Source: CAZXWN01 sp964644695 [NCBI: uncultured bacterium] (lineage in GTDB: Bacteria; UBP4; UBA4092). From it: a stretch of 48,694 nucleotides of DNA. Of the stretch, positions 34,501 through 42,252 are shown in pieces. Position numbers and translations under genes: made by a program. The stretch spans positions 64,456-113,149 of the forward strand of contig CAZXWN010000006.1 of assembly GCA_964644695.1 (NCBI GenBank), given 5' to 3'. Numbering within the stretch: the stretch's first letter is position 1; every line of letters begins with the position of its first letter. Below the pieces are notes generated by a model. That model was given only the letters and a program-made list of their open reading frames with translations. It did no database searches and was not told the origin of the DNA.

Positions 34501-35193
34501 TTTACTGAAGGAAACTTCCAGCTTCCGGAGCTCTGTTTCAAATTCCTGATACCGTTTTGCTGCCCGGGCCTGTCGCTCTACGGAGTTAACCTGTCGTTTT
34601 ACTTCTGCAATAATATCGTTTAATCGAACCAGGTTTTCTTCCGTTCGGCTGAGCTTTCGTACGGCTTCATCCTTGCGGGTCTGGTACTTGGTAATTCCTG
34701 CGGCTTCTTCAAAGATGAACCGTCTTTGCTCTGGTTTCATCTGAAGTAACTGGTCTATTTTTCCTTGCTCCATGATGGAATAGGCATGGGGACCTAATCC
34801 AGTATCCATAAACAAGCCTTCAATATCTTTTAGACGGCAGGAGGTTTTATTGATCAGATACTCCGATTCACCGGTTCGGTATAGCCGCCGGGATATGGAT
34901 ATTTCGTTATAGTCCATCGAAAGGGTTTGTTCACAATCCGCAAAAACCAGCGTCGCCTCAGAAAAACTCGTGGCTTTGCGGGTCGACGAACCTGCCCAAA
35001 TCAAGTCAGCCATCTTGTCTGCACGCAGAACGCGGGGATTTTGTTCGCCCAATACCCATCGAACGGCATCTAATACATTGGACTTGCCACAACCATTGGG
35101 GCCGATAATGGCGCCGATTCCTTCGGTGAGGTCTATTGTTGTTGGGTCAACAAAGGATTTAAAACCACATATTTGTATTTGCTTGAGATACAT
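31549..35193 (-). CDS. smc: chromosome segregation protein SMC
   Basis: 1214 residues, standard length. Smc dimers with ScpAB extrude DNA loops to compact and separate chromosomes. Head: GPNGCGKSN (Walker A, 31-39) and the C-terminal LLSGGEKALSAIALLF signature (near 1095) with LCVLDEIDAPLDD (Walker B). Two long coiled coils rich in Q, E, R and K (about 170-510 and 660-1030) flank the hinge (about 525-640; YDVAIETALGNALNYLVTD). Nothing is missing. It heads the smc-ftsY operon; the leader up to 35193 has no strong promoter, though TTGATA with a weak -10 is possible on the minus strand. Confidence 0.97.
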   Translation of the reverse strand: MYLKQIQICGFKSFVDPTTIDLTEGIGAIIGPNGCGKSNVLDAVRWVLGEQNPRVLRADKMADLIWAGSSTRKATSFSEATLVFADCEQTLSMDYNEISISRRLYRTGESEYLINKTSCRLKDIEGLFMDTGLGPHAYSIMEQGKIDQLLQMKPEQRRFIFEEAAGITKYQTRKDEAVRKLSRTEENLVRLNDIIAEVKRQVNSVERQARAAKRYQEFETELRKLEVSFSKQEFDRMSSIHKEMSDKLESARKKNTEMTLGIETSEKSLDESRHRTNEIDTLLSQNRQQKFDTESQTERLESQIKIAQSVITNAEETLNGLATEIRDLEQRRDELQGQKDGFVQQQNEFTAQIARQRQVITEHQQSLNAIVGDLRRVENSIQQGLNDIRQKNERSAKLQVELGAIGANLISIETRRNELSRNLTEKEQVIVDVQSKVQSAKDRVAGFDTSIKQCQNLINQYNQQINEVRTQKTQHFKDLDQVRQELGNRQSRRNSLIALKESFEGYQSGTKSLLQAKKANQSQCSGINAPIASLIHTEAQYDVAIETALGNALNYLVTDTVSGAKSALDFLQQNKKGSATLLSLDLVKDISNPTIDSSLLQSEGVMGRASDLVKCDQGYEPIIRHLLGNTLIVKDLDTALSLTRQGNFNGEFVTLSGERVTTYGAITGGSVKTTGLLAQDREISSLATLITQLEQKVKSIQEQISLCDQKNAELEKERNEQQRQAHEQEIQRAGAQRDVESLTGQQRNLEREIGQLQTSKTNSQSEEDRQRNRQGQLQAELKRLEEEVQTANQQVESWRSSVVEINQKRESQGEMITRLQVELATLENQFKNIQQQVSQAANALASQNSLLQQKYQQKQQNEKKKADSQELITQSQTHKTELDELKAKLEKTLQELTTEKQQAEDKINELSRTLAELRRDQSQVFNEVHELEIQVNEFTWKIDNLRQRIQETYHLDVAEPIELEEDVDLTDTAVVNNRINELKQKIAKIGPVNFSAIEEYEEAQKRYEQLKTQEEDAKTAISSLRATINHINSTTKDLFVDTFNAAQRNFHEVFRHLFRGGNARLIMVDEENPLESGIDVIVQPPGKNLQNITLLSGGEKALSAIALLFSIYLLKPAPLCVLDEIDAPLDDMNIGRFTDMLKEMVDRSQFLVITHNKRTMEAATNLYGVTMEEPGVSKVVAVKVTGEALYDDETLASMNFNQDSLKGPATPAAE

Positions 35194-35505
35194 TCTGTTG
35201 TGTCAGCTTCGGTTCTTTATGGTATGTGTAAAATGATATCAAAGTCCCGATAGGCACCTTTCTAAAGATAGATGGTGAATTAATCAGTATAAATTTCCAC
35301 TGGTCCTTTTGTCAAAAGAACTACTTTTCCAAAATCACCCTTGTCCCTCAAAAGGGACATATCCCATGAATTATTGAATCCGTATATATGTTAATTATAC
35401 CTATTCTAAAGGGTTTACACCTTTTTCATTGACTCAGAAGCCTAAAACTAATAAAATTTCAAAGAACCATAATATAAAAGTAAATTGCGAGAAGGGTATC
35501 CTATT
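35194..35505. other. 312-base divergent intergenic region between smc and the sugar transporter
   Basis: It contains the smc leader, a small hairpin TGTCCCT/AGGGACA (35342-35348 and 35353-35359, loop CAAA), and the strong promoter of the transporter operon (35430-35458). Otherwise AT-rich; I see no gene. Confidence 0.6.
35430..35458 (+). promoter_or_regulatory. sigma-70 promoter of the sugar ABC transporter
   Basis: TTGACT (35430-35435), 17-base spacer, TAAAAT (35453-35458). One mismatch to each consensus hexamer and ideal spacing. The start codon at 35506 follows about 40 bases after the expected transcription start. Confidence 0.75.
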
Positions 35506-37782
35506 GTGAAGAAAATCCTGTTCTTATTTACAGCGTTGTTTTTCTGCCTGGCCCTGGCTGCTAACGCTCAGAAAACGACCATCCGCTATCTCACCTTCGA
35601 AACATCGTACGAACAAATCAGCCTCATCAAAAGGATTATTGCTGAATTTGAGAAGCAAAACCCTGATATCCATGTTCAATTGGAAGCGACCACGGAAGCC
35701 AGCCGTGTCTTTCTGACTGAAATCGCTGCTGGAGCCCCACCGGATGTTATCTACATTGGGCCTGATTTTTTACCACAACTTGTGTCCAAAAATGCTTTAT
35801 TGCCAATGAATGATTTGGTGAAGCGGGACAATATAGACATGAATCAGTACTACCCAAAGGTTGTTAGAGATTTGACCTTTAACGGAAATCTATACGCATT
35901 CCCCATTCATTACTCCACAGATGCCGTTTTTTATAACAAGAAAATGTTCCGGGACAAAGGCATTCCCTATCCGACTTCTAATTGGACCTGGTACGATTTT
36001 CGTAATATTGCGATGAAATTATTAACTAAAGATGATAAAGGTGAGATAAAAACCTTTGGTTGTCTTATTCCAGAGCCGACCATTATTGTATCCTCTTTTG
36101 GTGGAAAAATTATCAGTGATGATTCAACGAGAGTTGTAATCAAAGATTATCCTCAATCATTGCAGGCTTTTGAATTTATTGAATCCATGCGTGGTGTTTG
36201 TGCTCCTCTGGCCGCCCAGGTACAGGATACCAATGAAATGAAGATGTTCTCTCAAGGCCGTGTGGCTATGTTTTCGGGGAGAACTTGGCAATTACCAGAA
36301 ATTATTCGCTTGACTGAAGCAAGTCATTTGGATTGGGATATTGCCATGATTCCTTCCGGTCCAGTTAAACAATTTTCTGGCTTAGGTGTTGGCGGTAATT
36401 GTATTGCCAAGGGAAGCCGACATCCGGAAGCTGCATGGAAGTTTGCCAAGTTTTATTCTTCTCTTGAGGGACAAAGTAAACTGGGTATTATGAAAAACTG
36501 TGTTCCTGCCCTGAAAGTATTAGCAGATAGCCCGCAATCCTTCAATTGCCCACCTCCAGAAAACATAAAAGCTTTCCGTGACGCTGAAGCTTTTGCCGGA
36601 GTATCGATGCCCTATGCTGAATGGCGAAGTGAATTCCAGTCCCGCGTCTGGGAACCTGTCATGGAACAACTTCGGACGAAGATGATTGGGCCAAAACAAG
36701 CTGTTGATCAGATTCATACTACTGGAAATGAGTTTCTAAAGAAATTCTTGGAAGATTCTGCCAGACAACGTGAGGCGATGAAAAAATATGAAGGTGTAAA
36801 TCCTACTTCATTCCTGTTCAATTTCATGTTGGTATTAATGGGCATTGGATTGATTGCCTTGATTATTGTGGCTGGCACTAATAAACGGTATTGGGAAGGT
36901 TACTTATTTATTGCCCCGTGGTTAATCGGGTTTGTGATTTTCACCTTAGGGCCTGTTATGGCATCCCTCTACCTGAGTTTCACAAAATATGACATGGTTA
37001 GTGTTCCTATTTGGATTGGGTTCGGAAACTTTCATGACCTATTCAAAGACAATTTGTTCAAACGGTCGTTGTGGAATACTCTTTATTACGCCGTATTTAC
37101 AATCCCTCTCAGTTTGACCTTTTCAATGATACTGGCCATGTTGTTAAACAACAAATTAAAAGGCATTTATACCTTCCGAGCCATCTACTACTTACCAGCG
37201 ATCACTTCCGGTGTTGCTATTAGCTTACTTTGGCGCTGGTTATTCCACCCAGACTTAGGATTAATTAATAAAGCCCTGACAATCATTGGATTTTCGCAGT
37301 CGATGTGTCCCAAATGGTTAACCGATCCTCATTGGGCCATGCCTGCCATCATTATCATGAGTGTGTGGGGTGGGTTAGGTGGATCCATGCTGATTTACCT
37401 GGCCGGGTTACAAGGTATTCCAGAACAGTTGTATGAAGCCTGTGAACTGGATGGTGCGAATCCCTGGCAGAAGTTCTGGAATGTTACTCTACCCATGTTA
37501 AGCCCAACCATTTTCTTTAACTTGATTATGGCAATTATTGGTTCATTCCAAGTCTTTGTAACGGTCTTCATCATGACCAGTAATCAGGGGGCTTCGATCG
37601 AGCCTGGTGGGCCTGCAAACTCAACCTTAGTCTATGTTCTTTACTTGTACCGCAATGGTTTCCGTTATCTTAATATGGGGACCGCCTGCGCCATGGCCTG
37701 GGTTCTGTTTGTGATTATCCTGGTCCTGACATTAATTAACTTCTACTTCTCGAAAAAATGGGTCAATTACGATCAGGTTTAA
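35506..37782 (+). CDS. fusion of sugar-binding protein and ABC permease (MalE-MalF-like)
   Basis: 758 residues from the GTG at 35506, with GAAGGG nine bases upstream (35491-35496); the TTG at 35485 would break the signal peptide and lacks a site. Residues 1-22 form a signal peptide (VKKILFLFTALFFCLALAA then NA). About 25-425 is a family 1 extracellular solute-binding protein (FEKQNPDIHVQLE; GLYAFP-like NLYAFPIHYSTDAVFYNK; GGNCIAKGSRHPEAAWKF). A membrane helix (about 436-456) then leads into a complete MalF/UgpA-type permease with six helices and the EAA loop YEACELDGANPWQKFW that contacts the ATPase. Usually these are separate genes. The reading frame is continuous, so this is a true fusion. 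No ATPase gene is adjacent. Confidence 0.93.
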   Translation: MKKILFLFTALFFCLALAANAQKTTIRYLTFETSYEQISLIKRIIAEFEKQNPDIHVQLEATTEASRVFLTEIAAGAPPDVIYIGPDFLPQLVSKNALLPMNDLVKRDNIDMNQYYPKVVRDLTFNGNLYAFPIHYSTDAVFYNKKMFRDKGIPYPTSNWTWYDFRNIAMKLLTKDDKGEIKTFGCLIPEPTIIVSSFGGKIISDDSTRVVIKDYPQSLQAFEFIESMRGVCAPLAAQVQDTNEMKMFSQGRVAMFSGRTWQLPEIIRLTEASHLDWDIAMIPSGPVKQFSGLGVGGNCIAKGSRHPEAAWKFAKFYSSLEGQSKLGIMKNCVPALKVLADSPQSFNCPPPENIKAFRDAEAFAGVSMPYAEWRSEFQSRVWEPVMEQLRTKMIGPKQAVDQIHTTGNEFLKKFLEDSARQREAMKKYEGVNPTSFLFNFMLVLMGIGLIALIIVAGTNKRYWEGYLFIAPWLIGFVIFTLGPVMASLYLSFTKYDMVSVPIWIGFGNFHDLFKDNLFKRSLWNTLYYAVFTIPLSLTFSMILAMLLNNKLKGIYTFRAIYYLPAITSGVAISLLWRWLFHPDLGLINKALTIIGFSQSMCPKWLTDPHWAMPAIIIMSVWGGLGGSMLIYLAGLQGIPEQLYEACELDGANPWQKFWNVTLPMLSPTIFFNLIMAIIGSFQVFVTVFIMTSNQGASIEPGGPANSTLVYVLYLYRNGFRYLNMGTACAMAWVLFVIILVLTLINFYFSKKWVNYDQV

Positions 37783-37809
37783 TCCTGATATTGATTGGAG
37801 ACTAAAACG

Positions 37810-38640
37810 ATGAATCAAATAAAGCTATATAAAAAGATAATTCTTTATACCATCCTTGGGGTGGGCGCATTTTTCTACATGCTGCCCTTCTTATGGATGA
37901 TACGTACCTCCTTAATGGAATATGCTCAGTCTCAGGACCCCAATGTCTGGATACCCAATCCGGTCGTCTGGGGTAACTTCCCTAAAGCCCTGTCTTACAT
38001 GAACTTCTGGGTATTATTAAAAAACACTTTAATGATTACCTCGTTATGTATGATTGGTCAGATGCTGTCATCCACCATGGTGGCCTTTGGGTTTTCTCGA
38101 ATGAAATTCCCCGGTAGAGACTTTCTGTTTATGTTGGTTCTCAGCACGATGATGCTCCCTGGAATGGTGACTGAAATACCGCGATTCATATTCTTCCGGC
38201 ACCTGGGTTGGGTTGATACCATTCTTCCCTTGACCGTTCCCGCTTTCTTTGGTGGTGGAGCCTTCTTTATCTTCTTGTTACGTCAGTTCTTCCTTACGAT
38301 TCCCTTTGATTTGGATGATGCTGCGAGAATTGATGGCTGCAGTTCCTGGAGAATCTATTGGAATATCATGCTTCCTTTATCCAAGCCTGTTATGGCGACT
38401 GTGGTTATCTTCAGCTTCATCTGGAGTTGGAATGACTTCTGGGGCCCGTTGATTTATCTACGGTCTGCCGATAAGAAGACCTTGGCTCTGGGGTTACAGG
38501 CCTTCCAAGGCATTTCCCAGACGGATTACCATTACTTAATGGCCGCATCTCTGGTTGTACTATTACCGGTACTTATCATTTATGTCGTAGCTCAGAAGTA
38601 TTTTACGCAGGGTATTGTTATGTCCGGTATGAAGGGCTAA
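37810..38640 (+). CDS. sugar ABC transporter permease, MalG/UgpE type
   Basis: 276 residues from the ATG at 37810, with GGAG nine bases upstream (37797-37800). Six membrane helices and an EAA loop (DDAARIDGCSSWRIYWNIMLP) as in MalG-type permeases; LPFLWMIRTSLM near the N-terminus is typical. It pairs with the permease half of the upstream fusion to form the heterodimeric channel for an unknown sugar or polyol. Gap to the upstream stop is 27 bases, same operon. A terminator follows at once, so the required MalK-type ATPase must come from elsewhere in the genome. Confidence 0.92.
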   Translation: MNQIKLYKKIILYTILGVGAFFYMLPFLWMIRTSLMEYAQSQDPNVWIPNPVVWGNFPKALSYMNFWVLLKNTLMITSLCMIGQMLSSTMVAFGFSRMKFPGRDFLFMLVLSTMMLPGMVTEIPRFIFFRHLGWVDTILPLTVPAFFGGGAFFIFLLRQFFLTIPFDLDDAARIDGCSSWRIYWNIMLPLSKPVMATVVIFSFIWSWNDFWGPLIYLRSADKKTLALGLQAFQGISQTDYHYLMAASLVVLLPVLIIYVVAQKYFTQGIVMSGMKG

Positions 38641-38662
38641 TTTAGTTCCTATCTGAAAATAC

Positions 38663-38698
38663 AAGCCCGGGATGTTGAATCCCGGGCTTTTCTTATTT
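38663..38698 (+). terminator. Rho-independent terminator of the sugar transporter operon
   Basis: Arms AAGCCCGGGAT (38663-38673) and ATCCCGGGCTT (38679-38689), loop GTTGA, then TTCTTATTT. It starts 22 bases after the stop codon. Confidence 0.9.
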
Positions 38699-38780
38699 GG
38701 AGTCCAATGCTGTTAAATACAGGTCTCAGGAAATATGAATGGGGCTTTATTATTGATTATCTAGTGGTCATGCAGAATCA

Positions 38781-39206
38781 TTATCGTTTTTGTGGAATCT
38801 CCACTTTTGTAACAATAAGAAACTGTGACCCTCCTTTTTTGACAATGTTCCCCGTTACTGAGACTTGTTTCCCAAAACTGTTGGGTTTTACAAAATCAGA
38901 GACAGGTTTCATATCCGATCCAACTAATGTGTAAAGATTTCCTTTATTGTCGAGAAGTGCTACGGGTATGCCATTGGCGAAACATTGGGCGGCACAGGTC
39001 GCATGGCTTGCCCCTTTCTGATTATGTTCCAGGTAACAGGCTAAATCGACAATCTCACCTTGAATTTTGGACACTACAGGAGACTTTTTTCCTGGAGATG
39101 TTCCCATAGAGTGTCCAGCATGTCCACTTGTTTGACTGATAGCAGTGACTACCCCAATCACACTAATAATTGAGATGATGGTAATGAGTTTGATTAGTGA
39201 CTTCAT
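38781..39206 (-). CDS. small secreted protein with CYL...HATCAAQC motif, unknown
   Basis: 141 residues from the ATG at 39206, chosen because AGGAGG lies nine to ten bases upstream and a signal peptide follows at once (MKSLIKLITIISIISVIGVV); a longer frame to 39317 would add 37 residues of unlikely sequence. After the leader comes a His-rich stretch (GHAGHSMG), then EIVDLACYLEH, GASHATCAAQC and a beta-rich end (QVSVTGNIVKKGGSQFLIV) like an OB or small beta fold. Three cysteines with histidines between suggest metal or disulfide binding, but no function is known to me. It is a single gene, divergent from the glycosyltransferase. Confidence 0.75.
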   Translation of the reverse strand: MKSLIKLITIISIISVIGVVTAISQTSGHAGHSMGTSPGKKSPVVSKIQGEIVDLACYLEHNQKGASHATCAAQCFANGIPVALLDNKGNLYTLVGSDMKPVSDFVKPNSFGKQVSVTGNIVKKGGSQFLIVTKVEIPQKR

Positions 39207-39315
39207 TCGGTAATACCTCCTTGATGTCTTAACATCATTAATAACATAATTAATTACACGTCTGGTTCCCTTGCAGATTGACCAGAAAGACCAGAATCGG
39301 TAGGATTGAATATTC

Positions 39316-39999
39316 ATGAAAATATCTGTTTTAATACCGTGTTATAACGAAATACACACCATCCGCGAAATCCTACGACGGGTTCGTGCCGTTCCGATTG
39401 ATATGGAAATCATCGTTGTTGATGGAAATTCGACGGATGGAACCCGCGATATCCTGCGTGAGGAAGAAAAATCCCCAGAAACGCGGGTGATTTACATGCC
39501 CTATCGGACAGGCAGGGGACTTGCTCTTAAAACGGCCATGAAAGAGGCTGTCGGAGATATTTTTCTCTTCCAAGATGCCGACCTCGAACTAAACCCTGCG
39601 GAGTATCCCATTCTCTTAGAACCCTTTCAGAATCCTCAAGTCAATGTCGTTTTTGGTTCCAGATTCAAAGGCCATGAGTTTGAACCGGCCAATTCTTGGC
39701 AGGTAACGGGAAATCGTGCTATCACAAAGGTCGTTAACTTCCTCTATGGTAGCCATCTGACGGATGTTGAAACAGGATATCAAGTGTTTCGGCGTCAGGT
39801 CGTTGAGGGAATGATTATTCGGGGGAATGAGTTCCAGTTTACGGTTGAATTAACCTGCAAAATCCTGAAACGAGGATATGACATTGTTGAGGTCCCGGTG
39901 ACTTTTGAACCCCGAGATGCAGAAGCAGGCAAGAAACTTAGGTTAAAAGATGGTCTGGAATCTGTCTGGACCTTGCTAAAATATAGAATCATTGATTAA
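39316..39999 (+). CDS. family 2 glycosyltransferase, soluble DPM1-like
   Basis: 227 residues, a single GT-A domain: SVLIPCYNEIHTI, VVDGNSTDGTRD, FLFQDADLELNP (DxD-type) and VETGYQVFRR. No membrane helix, unlike the homologue at 8938. Such enzymes transfer hexoses, often to polyprenyl phosphate. It is followed 18 bases later by a sugar aminotransferase, so the pair probably belongs to a glycan pathway. Confidence 0.87.
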   Translation: MKISVLIPCYNEIHTIREILRRVRAVPIDMEIIVVDGNSTDGTRDILREEEKSPETRVIYMPYRTGRGLALKTAMKEAVGDIFLFQDADLELNPAEYPILLEPFQNPQVNVVFGSRFKGHEFEPANSWQVTGNRAITKVVNFLYGSHLTDVETGYQVFRRQVVEGMIIRGNEFQFTVELTCKILKRGYDIVEVPVTFEPRDAEAGKKLRLKDGLESVWTLLKYRIID

Positions 40000-40017
40000 C
40001 GGGAAGGAATAACCAAT

Positions 40018-41124
40018 ATGAGTGTACCTTTTTTGAATATTACGGCGACTTATAACTCAGACAAAAAAGCAATTGACCAGGCGGTGTTAGACGTGTTGGC
40101 CGGAGGGCATTATGTTTTGGGCCCCAATGTCCAGTCTTTTGAAAAGGAATTCAGTGAATATCATCAGGGTTATTCTTCTCTGGGATTAGCCTCAGGCACA
40201 GATGCACTGCTGCTGGCCTTGCGCGCTTCTGGATTAAAGCCGGGTGATGAAGTTATTGTTCCCGCCTTTACTTTTATCTCCACCGTCAGCACCGTTGTTT
40301 ATGCTGGCTTCAAACCTGTTTTCGCGGATATTGACCCTGTTTCTTTCAATGTAACCGCCAAAACTATCAGTAAGGCTCTCACTAAAAAAACAAAGGCGGT
40401 TATTGTTGTTCATCTTTATGGCCAGCCTGTTGATATGGATCCTGTGTTAAAACTCTGTAAGGATAAGAAACTCTTTTTGATTGAAGATGTTGCTCAGGCA
40501 CTGGGTGCTGAATACCATGGGAAAAAGACTGGAACGATGGGGAAAATCGGTTGTTTTAGTTTTTACCCCACCAAAAATCTGGGTGCGGCCGGTGATGGAG
40601 GTATGGTCATTACTTCCAGTAAACCCGTTTTTAAAACCTTATTCCAGTTAAGAGATCATGGACAGGCAAAGAAATACCATTTTGAGATTTTGGGATATAA
40701 CAGTCGGCTGGATGAAATACAGGCGGCGATTCTCCGTATCAAATTCCGCCGTATCGAAGAAACTTTGAAAGAAAGAGGGATTCTGGGAAATCTATATTGG
40801 GAACATCTGGGTGATTTGACTGCTGTTCAATTGCCGATAGAACAACCCGAAACCCGACACTCCTTCAACCTTTACACCATCAGAACATCTAAACGGGATG
40901 CCCTGCAAGCATATCTCAGAGAACAGGGTATTGGAACAGCGGTTCACTATCCCCGTCCACTTCACCTCCAGAAAGCTTTTGCGAACCTGGGTTATAAAAA
41001 AGGCGACTGCCCCGAAGCCGAAAAAGCGGCAAAGGAAGTCCTTTGTCTTCCCTTATATCCCGGGATGCCCCATGACCACATCCCCCAGGTTGCTGAGGCG
41101 GTCCGTAAGTTCTTTACTCGTTGA
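40018..41124 (+). CDS. DegT/DnrJ/EryC1/StrS family aminotransferase
   Basis: 368 residues. PLP-dependent aminotransferase of nucleotide-linked keto sugars. Motifs: LASGTDALLLALRASGLKPG near the cofactor, FADIDPVSFNV, IEDVAQALGAEYHGKK and SFYPTKNLGAAGDGGM, in which the lysine of PTKN is the Schiff-base residue; TAVHYPRPLHLQKAF is near the end. It likely makes an amino sugar for a surface glycan with the glycosyltransferase upstream. The operon ends in a very strong terminator. Confidence 0.92.
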   Translation: MSVPFLNITATYNSDKKAIDQAVLDVLAGGHYVLGPNVQSFEKEFSEYHQGYSSLGLASGTDALLLALRASGLKPGDEVIVPAFTFISTVSTVVYAGFKPVFADIDPVSFNVTAKTISKALTKKTKAVIVVHLYGQPVDMDPVLKLCKDKKLFLIEDVAQALGAEYHGKKTGTMGKIGCFSFYPTKNLGAAGDGGMVITSSKPVFKTLFQLRDHGQAKKYHFEILGYNSRLDEIQAAILRIKFRRIEETLKERGILGNLYWEHLGDLTAVQLPIEQPETRHSFNLYTIRTSKRDALQAYLREQGIGTAVHYPRPLHLQKAFANLGYKKGDCPEAEKAAKEVLCLPLYPGMPHDHIPQVAEAVRKFFTR

Positions 41125-41151
41125 TAATAAAAGAGTTAACTAAATAATTCA

Positions 41152-41189
41152 GGCTCCGGACCCTGTCGAGGGTCCGGAGCCTTTGTTTT
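41152..41189 (+). terminator. Rho-independent terminator after the aminotransferase gene
   Basis: Thirteen-pair stem GGCTCCGGACCCT (41152-41164) with AGGGTCCGGAGCC (41169-41181), loop GTCG, then TTTGTTTT. Confidence 0.93.
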
Positions 41190-41279
41190 GGCGTAAAATG
41201 GGGTTGAAAGGGTGTTGAGTAATCCTCTGAACAACAAAGAATTACCCCTGTATTTAATGACTTTTTTCATACCTGTATT

Positions 41280-41330
41280 GAACGAATGAGTCACGGAGTT
41301 GTTCCGAGATGGTCCGTGGATGATTCGTCC
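41280..41330 (+). repeat. dispersed palindromic repeat, family 1, copy C
   Basis: GAACGAATGAG, TCACGGA (41291-41297), GTTGTTCCGAGATGG, TCCGTGGA (41313-41320), TGATTCGTCC. It has the same framework as copies A and B, including central TTCCGAG and outer CGAA/TTCG, with several compensatory changes. Confidence 0.75.
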
Positions 41331-41424
41331 GGAGCAGATAGTTAACGTGATGGGGGTTTCATTGACGGGGGTTTGAGGAAAGTGCTATTTTTTTAATAAT
41401 ACCCCTCATAAAGTAAGGTCGGTC

Positions 41425-42006
41425 ATGTCACGAGTCATTACACCTCGACGGAAGAAAGGTTTTTCTTTTCCTGTTCATCGTCGGGAAGTCTATTTAACTG
41501 AGAGTGCCTTTTTAAATCTGGTCGTTTCAACGATTGAAGTGAACCCAAAGGAAACCTATGGTGTATTGTTGGGATATCGGGAACGTAACCGCTATATCAT
41601 TGATTATGCAATTCCATACCAGACAGCTGAACGGCACACGTCATTTGTTTATCGCGATGAGTCGGCGCATGAGCGGATGGTCCGATTCCTGGATGAGTTA
41701 GCCAAAGTCCGTCCTATTGGCGATTTCCATTCCCACCCCAATACCTATGTCAAAGCCAGTCCCGAAGACAAGGAACAGATGTCTTCTTCAGAAGTTTATA
41801 TTATTGTTGGTGCCAGCCGGAAGGTTAGGGAAGTTCCCTGGAGTTATAACAAAGATGGGACCCTTTCCGGGACGACCAGCGATTTTATGATTAAAATATG
41901 TGCCTATTACCCGGTGGATATCGAGAAGAAAACAATCCGGTATGCGCCTGTCTTCTGTCCCTTTGCTATTGGGTATCGCCGGCCTTTGACCGGTCCCATT
42001 GATTAG
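41425..42006 (+). CDS. JAMM/MPN-domain metalloprotease-like protein
   Basis: 193 residues. The MPN+ motif is complete: E43 in PKETYGVLLG, H102 and H104 in FHSHPNTYVKASPED, S112 and D115. JAMM proteins are zinc isopeptidases or peptidases; bacterial ones act on ubiquitin-like proteins or C-terminal extensions of sulfur carriers. No ThiS/MoaD-like or E1-like gene is adjacent, so the substrate is unknown. ATG at 41425 has AAGG about nine bases upstream. It is followed by a terminator before metK. Confidence 0.85.
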   Translation: MSRVITPRRKKGFSFPVHRREVYLTESAFLNLVVSTIEVNPKETYGVLLGYRERNRYIIDYAIPYQTAERHTSFVYRDESAHERMVRFLDELAKVRPIGDFHSHPNTYVKASPEDKEQMSSSEVYIIVGASRKVREVPWSYNKDGTLSGTTSDFMIKICAYYPVDIEKKTIRYAPVFCPFAIGYRRPLTGPID

Positions 42007-42092
42007 GTTTTGTTCAGAATATATCTGGTTGGAGAATTTCCCCATTTTAGAGTTGTTAACTAATTGCTTTAATGCTATTTAATGGCAATATC

Positions 42093-42121
42093 TTGACAGA
42101 AGCGGTGGGTTTTGGTAGTTT
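42093..42121 (+). promoter_or_regulatory. candidate sigma-70 promoter upstream of metK (distal)
   Basis: Perfect TTGACA (42093-42098), 17 bases, TAGTTT (42116-42121). Transcription from here would start close to a hairpin/terminator at 42148-42169, so it may be attenuated. Confidence 0.45.
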
Positions 42122-42147
42122 ATCCTTTTAACCCACAATTATAAATT

Positions 42148-42169
42148 ACCCCTGTGGGGGTGTTTTTTT
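42148..42169 (+). terminator. short Rho-independent terminator or attenuator before metK
   Basis: ACCCC (42148-42152) with GGGGT (42157-42161), loop about TGTG, then G and seven T. It ends transcription from the JAMM gene, or attenuates transcription from the distal metK promoter. A competing stem CCCACA (42132-42137) with TGTGGG (42153-42158) overlaps it. Confidence 0.6.
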
Positions 42170-42199
42170 GTGTCAGTTTATTTAGAAAAGCATTATAAT
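42170..42199 (+). promoter_or_regulatory. sigma-70 promoter of metK (proximal)
   Basis: GTGTCA (42170-42175), 18 bases, perfect TATAAT (42194-42199), right after the terminator T tract. A 6-pair hairpin GCCGGG/CCCGGC (42216-42221 with 42226-42231) falls in the leader, before the AAGGAG ribosome site. Confidence 0.6.
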
Positions 42200-42252
42200 T
42201 ATAAGCCTTCAAAGGGCCGGGATAACCCGGCATTAGAAATAAGGAGAAACAC

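Larger units (their letters stand above)
41125..41424. other. 300-base intergenic region with a terminator and a palindromic repeat
   Basis: It holds the aminotransferase terminator (41152-41189) and family 1 repeat copy C (41280-41330). The rest is AT-rich with no gene. The next gene starts at 41425. Confidence 0.7.
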
